Of a stretch of DNA of 47,875 nt, positions 42,559 to 47,875 are shown piece after piece (positions within the stretch are counted from its first letter, which is position 1; every line of letters begins with the position of its first letter). The notes under the pieces are model-generated. The model was not told the DNA's origin and did no database searches. It worked only from the letters and a program-made list of their open reading frames with translations. Both the position numbers and the translations under genes were made by a program. Where the stretch lies: assembly GCF_002811985.1 (NCBI RefSeq), contig NZ_NPDU01000033.1, positions 1-47,875 of the forward strand. Direction: 5' to 3'. Origin of the DNA: Leptospira adleri (GTDB taxonomy: Bacteria > Spirochaetota > Leptospiria > Leptospirales > Leptospiraceae).

Positions 42559-43023
42559 TTACTTTTTAATTCTTTCTTTTCTCCGTACGTAAACGACCTT
42601 GTCCAGCTCGGCAATCACCTTTCCCGTTTTTTCATCGAAAATTTTTGTTTGGAAAAAAGCGTCTAACTTTCTTTTTTCATCCGCTTCTTTTCGGATTCTT
42701 TCTATCTCTTCGCGAGGGATATGAAATTCTGCGTAAACCTTTCCTAAACCCGGACTGATAAAGCGGATCGTCGCCGCCTTATCCCAGACAATGTAATCTT
42801 CTCCCAAATTCTCCATCAAAATCAACATGTAGAACGGGTCACACATCGAATAGAGAGAGCCTCCAAAATGAGTTCCAACTAGATTTCGATTCCACCAATG
42901 AAGTTTCATGCTGAGACGAAAATGGGTCAGATCCTTTCCGATTCTTTTGTATCGAATCCCCGCGGCAAAGTAGGGGGGATAAAAGTTAAAAAAATAAAAC
43001 CGAAGACGTTTCCAAAAATTCAT
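42559..43023 (-). CDS. DUF4442 hotdog-fold (thioesterase-like) protein
   Basis: This 154-residue protein matches DUF4442. [36 protein letters not shown] (the hotdog helix with N-x-x-GTHFGG), [16 protein letters not shown] and a C-terminal strand region are all present. It is related to PaaI-type acyl-CoA thioesterases and may act on acyl thioesters, but the substrate is unknown. I used the ATG at 43021-43023. A TTG at 43038 extends the frame by five residues; an AAGG lies too close to it, so the start is uncertain. Confidence 0.83.
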   Translation of the reverse strand: MNFWKRLRFYFFNFYPPYFAAGIRYKRIGKDLTHFRLSMKLHWWNRNLVGTHFGGSLYSMCDPFYMLILMENLGEDYIVWDKAATIRFISPGLGKVYAEFHIPREEIERIRKEADEKRKLDAFFQTKIFDEKTGKVIAELDKVVYVRRKERIKK

Positions 43024-43199
43024 ATAGTTTGATACCAAACCTTGTGATTATTTTCCTTTTGTCGAAGATCCTCCTAATTTTAAAATCAGAAAATAAGTCA
43101 TTTGTAATGAAAAGCGCGTAAAATGTTTCGTCTTGATCGAAAGCATCTTGCTTTTTCAAAACATCGAATGTAAAACGACTTCCCCGGAGGAGACCAAAT

Positions 43200-45239
43200 T
43201 TGAATCTTCTTAAATTTCGAGAAACCCTATGGATTCTCTTTTCCTTTTTATTGTTTTTTGTCTTCGTAAGCTGTAGCGATTCTACAACTTACGTGATTAA
43301 GAATAAAAAACCTCTTTTGGCTTCGAATACAAAAGGTCTTTTTGCCGGCGTATCGAAGGTCGATATTACTCCGCCGCCCGGTCTTCCTCTTGCCGGTTAC
43401 TCGATGCTCGCAAATACGGAAAAAGGATTTAGAACTAAAATATATGCGAGAGTGATCTACATTCGAAAAGATCAACACGCACCTTTGGTTCTGATTCAGA
43501 CGGATCTCCTTTCCGGTTCGTTATTGTTGCATCATCGATTGGCGGAAAAACTTTCCGAAAAGACGGATATCAGTTTGGGAGGAATCGTTATCTCCGGAAC
43601 TCACACACATTCCGCGCCGGGAAATTTTTATGAGAATAATTTTTACAATGAGTTTGCAGGTAACAAACCCGGTTTTGAAAAAGATTGGTACGAATTTTTA
43701 GAAGATAGAATTTACGCAGCAGTCTTGGAAGCATATCAATCCGCGAAGCCCGCGAAAATTGCGACCGGTAAATCCAATATCTGGGGACTTACAAGAAACC
43801 GCTCCATCGAGGCTTACGCCGCAAATCGGAATTCCGGAATTATGGAAATCAAAACCGAACAAATCTACGGCGCGGTAAACCCTGAAATGACGATGATTCG
43901 AGTGGACGCAAAAGACAAAGACGGATCTTTCAAACCTCTCGCGGTTTATTCCACGTATTCGATCCACGGTACTACGGTTCCTTCCTGGAACAAGGTGGTT
44001 AACGCCGATGTTTTCGCTTATCCGGAAAGAGAATTGGAATCCAAAATCAAAGAGGAATTTAAGACCGAATGGGAACCATTGCACGCGGTGTCTAACGCGA
44101 CTCACGGCGACAATTCTCCGGATTATAGGGAGGAGATGCAGGGATTTATCGAATCCAAAAGAATCGGTCTTGAAATATCAAGAAAATCTTATGAACTCTT
44201 TCAGACTCTGGGAAAAAAATTAAATTCCGACGTAACTTATTCTTATAACTCCAAAGAAGTCGACGTTTACGAAAATCCAAAGATGGGTGAAGCCGAACTA
44301 TGTAGTAGACCGGTAGCCGGAACCGCTCTGACCGGAGGAGCCGAAGACGGAATGACTCCCGTATTATTCTGGCTTCCCTTTTGGGGAGAAGGTTGGCCGC
44401 GTTATATTTTTACCGGCGGTTGTCAGGGGCATAAAAGAACCGCAGGTTCTTTCTTTCAATATCTCGTTTTGGCTAAGAAGAATTTTCCTCATAGGATGAT
44501 TCTTCAATCCGCAAGAATCGGAGACACCGCGTTACTCGCCGTTCCTTTCGAAGTGACGAACGAATCCGGAAGAAGATTTTCAGATGCCGCTCTCGACGCC
44601 GAAAAACAAAGAGCATCTAAGAGTAAGGAGAATATTGTTCAGACTTCTGTCCTGTCTTGTGCGAACGGTTATTTCGGTTATGCGACCACTCCGGAAGAAT
44701 ATTCCAAACAACATTATGAAGGCGGACATACGATCTATGGACCGGGAACTCAACCTTTTCTCCAAGCGCATCTTGCCGATCTTGTAAAACAAATGCCCTC
44801 GGAAGGAGGTAAGGAAAGTTTTCCCGAGTCATGGGAATTTCAACTCGATACGAAACATTATATGCCTGAGAAAAAAGAAGCGCGGGGGAACCGCGATTTG
44901 AAAGAGGCTCCTCGTTTGGTTCTCGCCGAAGAAAATTTAGAGAAACACTGGATCTTCCGTTATAAGGACGTGAACCCTTCTTTGATTCAATTTCATCAAC
45001 CTTTGATTTCGATTCAATATCGGGAAGAAAAAGGAGAATGGAAGAATTTGATGCAAGACGGAAAATTGATAAACGACTTCGGAACCGAGCTGGACGTTCG
45101 TCTACAAGCGGAATCTTCGGAGGGAATGGCGATCTACGAAGTTCGCTGGTTCAATCCTGAATTTCATTCCAAAAGAAAGTATCGTTTTACGATTGCACCG
45201 AGAGGAAAAGAGAAGGAATTTTATTCTCCCGAGTTTTGA
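43200..45239 (+). CDS. Neutral/alkaline ceramidase-family lipoprotein
   Basis: This 679-residue exported protein has a signal ending in lipobox FVSC (lipid cysteine C25) and a neutral/alkaline non-lysosomal ceramidase domain. AGVSKVDITPPPGLPLAGY opens the domain, ISGTHTHSAPGNF carries the zinc-binding histidines, and IHGTTVP and VSNATHGDNSPDY complete the catalytic region; the C-terminal immunoglobulin-like domain is from about 540 on. These enzymes hydrolyse ceramide to sphingosine and fatty acid. Leptospira does not obviously make sphingolipids, so host lipids are a plausible substrate (inference). The start is TTG 43200 with a strong GGAGGAGA SD at 43186-43193. It is a single gene with its own terminator. 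Confidence 0.88.
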   Translation: MNLLKFRETLWILFSFLLFFVFVSCSDSTTYVIKNKKPLLASNTKGLFAGVSKVDITPPPGLPLAGYSMLANTEKGFRTKIYARVIYIRKDQHAPLVLIQTDLLSGSLLLHHRLAEKLSEKTDISLGGIVISGTHTHSAPGNFYENNFYNEFAGNKPGFEKDWYEFLEDRIYAAVLEAYQSAKPAKIATGKSNIWGLTRNRSIEAYAANRNSGIMEIKTEQIYGAVNPEMTMIRVDAKDKDGSFKPLAVYSTYSIHGTTVPSWNKVVNADVFAYPERELESKIKEEFKTEWEPLHAVSNATHGDNSPDYREEMQGFIESKRIGLEISRKSYELFQTLGKKLNSDVTYSYNSKEVDVYENPKMGEAELCSRPVAGTALTGGAEDGMTPVLFWLPFWGEGWPRYIFTGGCQGHKRTAGSFFQYLVLAKKNFPHRMILQSARIGDTALLAVPFEVTNESGRRFSDAALDAEKQRASKSKENIVQTSVLSCANGYFGYATTPEEYSKQHYEGGHTIYGPGTQPFLQAHLADLVKQMPSEGGKESFPESWEFQLDTKHYMPEKKEARGNRDLKEAPRLVLAEENLEKHWIFRYKDVNPSLIQFHQPLISIQYREEKGEWKNLMQDGKLINDFGTELDVRLQAESSEGMAIYEVRWFNPEFHSKRKYRFTIAPRGKEKEFYSPEF

Positions 45240-45247
45240 AATCGATC

Positions 45248-45280
45248 GCGGGAGATTTTGATCTCCCGCTCTTTTTTTTT
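45248..45280 (+). terminator. Intrinsic terminator of the ceramidase gene
   Basis: GCGGGAGAT (45248-45256), a TTTG loop and ATCTCCCGC (45261-45269) form a 9-bp perfect stem, followed by TCTTTTTTTTT. It lies eight bases past the stop codon. Confidence 0.92.
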
Positions 45281-45362
45281 AGAGAATCCATTTCATCGGA
45301 GAGAAAGAAGGTTCTGAAACAAAGTTTTCAGATTTCAAAGCGGAACGGGCCGGCTTGGCGCT

Positions 45363-45378
45363 CATTCATTCATTCATT
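45363..45378. repeat. Tetranucleotide tandem repeat (CATT)4
   Basis: Four copies of CATT lie in non-coding DNA. Such tracts can vary in copy number, but four units is too short to infer phase variation. Confidence 0.6.
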
Positions 45379-45729
45379 TCCTAAAGAATCGAGGTCGTTT
45401 AAAATTTTAATTTGGCGCGAGCGTTCGTCCGTGAAATTTTTTCCGATCTCCTAACAAGTCGGAATTGTCCGAAATCTTATCTCAAACGGACTTGAAGTCC
45501 GGATTCAATCCTTTTTTAGGAAAGATTTTGTTCCGATAAACGGATTCATTTTTCCGAATGTGTTCCCCGGATTTTAAAGAATTCGGCTTTTCGAAAATAG
45601 TTTAGTTATTTATTCATTCGAACAATATTCTGACGTGTGGTATAAAAAATCCGGAATCAAGAATGGATTGACTTTGCGGCTCGTATCTTGACGCCGTTCT
45701 TTCCGTTGGGGAAGAAAAATTTCTTGCTC

Positions 45730-45758
45730 GAAAAATCGAAATTCTTATAACTTCGTTT
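45730..45758 (+). promoter_or_regulatory. Candidate sigma70 promoter for a leaderless transcript
   Basis: TTGCTC (about 45725-45730) and TATAAC (about 45748-45753) are 17 bases apart, and the ATG at 45760 follows after only six bases. No SD is present. If this promoter is real, the mRNA would start at or very near the ATG. Confidence 0.35.
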
Positions 45759-45759
45759 C

Positions 45760-46782
45760 ATGCAAAGAACGATAGCTCTGGTTCGTAAAAAGGGATCTCT
45801 GGAAAACGTTGAATTGATAAGCGAAGTTCTTCCGGAACCTTCCGAAAACGAAGTTCAGGTCGAGATTCATTCGATCGGTTTGAATTTTGCGGATCTTTTC
45901 GCGATTCAAGGGCTTTACAGCGCCACGCCGGAAGGCGCCTTTATTCCAGGTCTTGAATATTCCGGAATCGTTATCGCGGTCGGTAAGAAGGTTAAAAACG
46001 TAAAGAAAAAAGATAAAGTTATGGGAGTGACTCGTTTCGGAGGTTACGCTTCCCATTTGAATATCGATTCTCGATACGTTTTTAAACTTCCGTCGAAATG
46101 GAATTTCGACGAGGGCGCCGGATTTTTGGTCCAAGGGTTAACCGCCTATTACGCATTAGTCGCTCTGGGAGATCTTCAAAAAGGACAGAACGTTTTAATT
46201 CACAGCGCGGCGGGCGGAGTTGGAATTCTTGCAAATCGTATCGCAAAAAAAATGGGAGCTTTTACGATCGGAACGATTGGAACTCCTTCCAAAATCGAAC
46301 TCCTAAAAAAAGAAGGTTATGATCGGCAGATCGTACGTTCAAACCGATTCGCAAAAGATCTGAAAGCCGCACTTTCCGATAGAGAATTGGATTTGGTTTT
46401 AGAATGTATCGGAGGAAAGATCTTTCAGGAAAGTTACGATATTATGGCTCCTATGGGAAGGATGATCGTTTACGGCGCCGCAGACATGATGGGCGGAGGA
46501 AGTTCCGTGAATTGGCCTAGACTAGCTTACAAATATTTTTCGCGTCCGAAGTTGGATCCGATGAAAATGGTCTCAGACAATAAAGCGGTGATGGGTTTCA
46601 ATCTTATCTGGCTTTATGATCGAGTTGAGAAACTTACGAAAAATCTCAACGGGTTGGTGAAACTCAATCTTGCTCCACCTTTGGTCGGAAAAACGTTCCC
46701 CTTTGAAAAGATCGACGAGGCGCTCAAATTTTTTCAATCGGGAACTTCGGTGGGAAAGGTTGTTTTAAAAGTGAAGAATTGA
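45760..46782 (+). CDS. Zinc-type/quinone oxidoreductase, medium-chain dehydrogenase family
   Basis: This 340-residue MDR-superfamily protein is of the quinone-oxidoreductase/VAT-1 subgroup. The N-terminal GroES-like domain has [15 protein letters not shown] and [13 protein letters not shown]; the Rossmann domain has [21 protein letters not shown] (NADPH binding). The catalytic-zinc cysteine ligands of alcohol dehydrogenases are absent, as usual for this subgroup. It likely reduces quinones or enals with NADPH. There is no SD before the ATG, and a -10-like TATAAC is six bases upstream, suggesting leaderless translation. It lies 124 bases before ispA and may or may not be co-transcribed. Confidence 0.88.
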   Translation: MQRTIALVRKKGSLENVELISEVLPEPSENEVQVEIHSIGLNFADLFAIQGLYSATPEGAFIPGLEYSGIVIAVGKKVKNVKKKDKVMGVTRFGGYASHLNIDSRYVFKLPSKWNFDEGAGFLVQGLTAYYALVALGDLQKGQNVLIHSAAGGVGILANRIAKKMGAFTIGTIGTPSKIELLKKEGYDRQIVRSNRFAKDLKAALSDRELDLVLECIGGKIFQESYDIMAPMGRMIVYGAADMMGGGSSVNWPRLAYKYFSRPKLDPMKMVSDNKAVMGFNLIWLYDRVEKLTKNLNGLVKLNLAPPLVGKTFPFEKIDEALKFFQSGTSVGKVVLKVKN

Positions 46783-46906
46783 GTTCCATATCGATCTTTT
46801 TTTAAGACTTCGATTCTTACGGATTTGAATTCGTCGAAGAACGGAGCAAATCCGTTCCACAGACTTTGCTTTACAATTAAGGGAATTCTTTCATTCTGGA
46901 GGCAGA

Positions 46907-47855
<949 letters not shown>

Positions 47856-47875
47856 TCGCTTCTTTTAAAAAGAGG

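Larger units (their letters stand above)
45240..45759. other. Intergenic region after the ceramidase gene
   Basis: This 520-base stretch contains the ceramidase terminator, a small (CATT)4 tandem repeat at 45363-45378, and the candidate promoter of the downstream oxidoreductase. Open frames here run through the terminator and have no SD; I do not call them. Confidence 0.45.

Noticed and set aside
45236..45454. 72-codon plus frame after the ceramidase gene
   Set aside because: It runs through a clear intrinsic terminator hairpin and has no supporting features.

Overview
The window reads as chromosomal DNA of a spirochaete of the genus Leptospira. I infer this from protein style (a putative flagellar-coiling protein FcpB, spirochaete-type lipoproteins), from a lone 5S rRNA gene unlinked to 16S/23S, and from the general look of the genes. 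GC content looks like the low to mid 40s percent by eye (not computed). That is above L. interrogans and would suit one of the higher-GC species of the pathogenic clade, but the species cannot be fixed from sequence reading alone.

Layout. The left edge cuts an IS256-family transposase. It is followed by a lipid A-type acyltransferase (minus) and a plus-strand block: queE (radical SAM), a SNF2/RapA-type helicase, pheT and a gamma-carbonic-anhydrase-like protein. From 8.4 to 11.1 kb come minus-strand genes for a lipoprotein, a cytochrome oxidase subunit IV-like membrane protein and an unassigned ATP-grasp-like protein. This last gene is divergent from the putative fcpB. An MFS (UMF1) transporter then precedes a tight operon of Bfd-like ferredoxin, RibD-C reductase and monofunctional transglycosylase. 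Opposite to it run a PlsC-like acyltransferase and a cytochrome c lipoprotein, then 5S rRNA and a membrane protein. ppnP and the gcvT-gcvH-gcvP operon converge at 19.4-19.8 kb on a strong terminator.

From 24 to 33 kb are mostly single genes: a poly-serine/cysteine lipoprotein, a hybrid histidine kinase, an AraC regulator, a GFA-domain protein, a GlcG/HbpS-like secreted protein, a DinB-fold protein, a GDPD lipoprotein and a coiled-coil membrane protein. From 33 to 42 kb are two old-yellow-enzyme (OYE) flavin reductases and two local regulators. A TetR gene is divergent from the first OYE gene across two TACC-N4-GGTA operator-like repeats. A MarR gene is convergent with the second OYE gene and divergent from a polytopic membrane protein across two perfect TATCTTGA-type palindromes. 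Also here are a DUF819 membrane protein, a DUF4846 lipoprotein and a methyltransferase. The right end has a DUF4442 thioesterase-like protein, a neutral-ceramidase lipoprotein, a quinone oxidoreductase and a polyprenyl diphosphate synthase.

No tRNA, CRISPR array, prophage or riboswitch was recognised. Most of the window is ordinary conserved chromosome. The strongest unexplained signals are the two operator pairs in the 34-41 kb redox/stress region, the unusual QueE cysteine spacing, the uncharacterised ATP-grasp-like gene, and a few possibly decayed reading frames.
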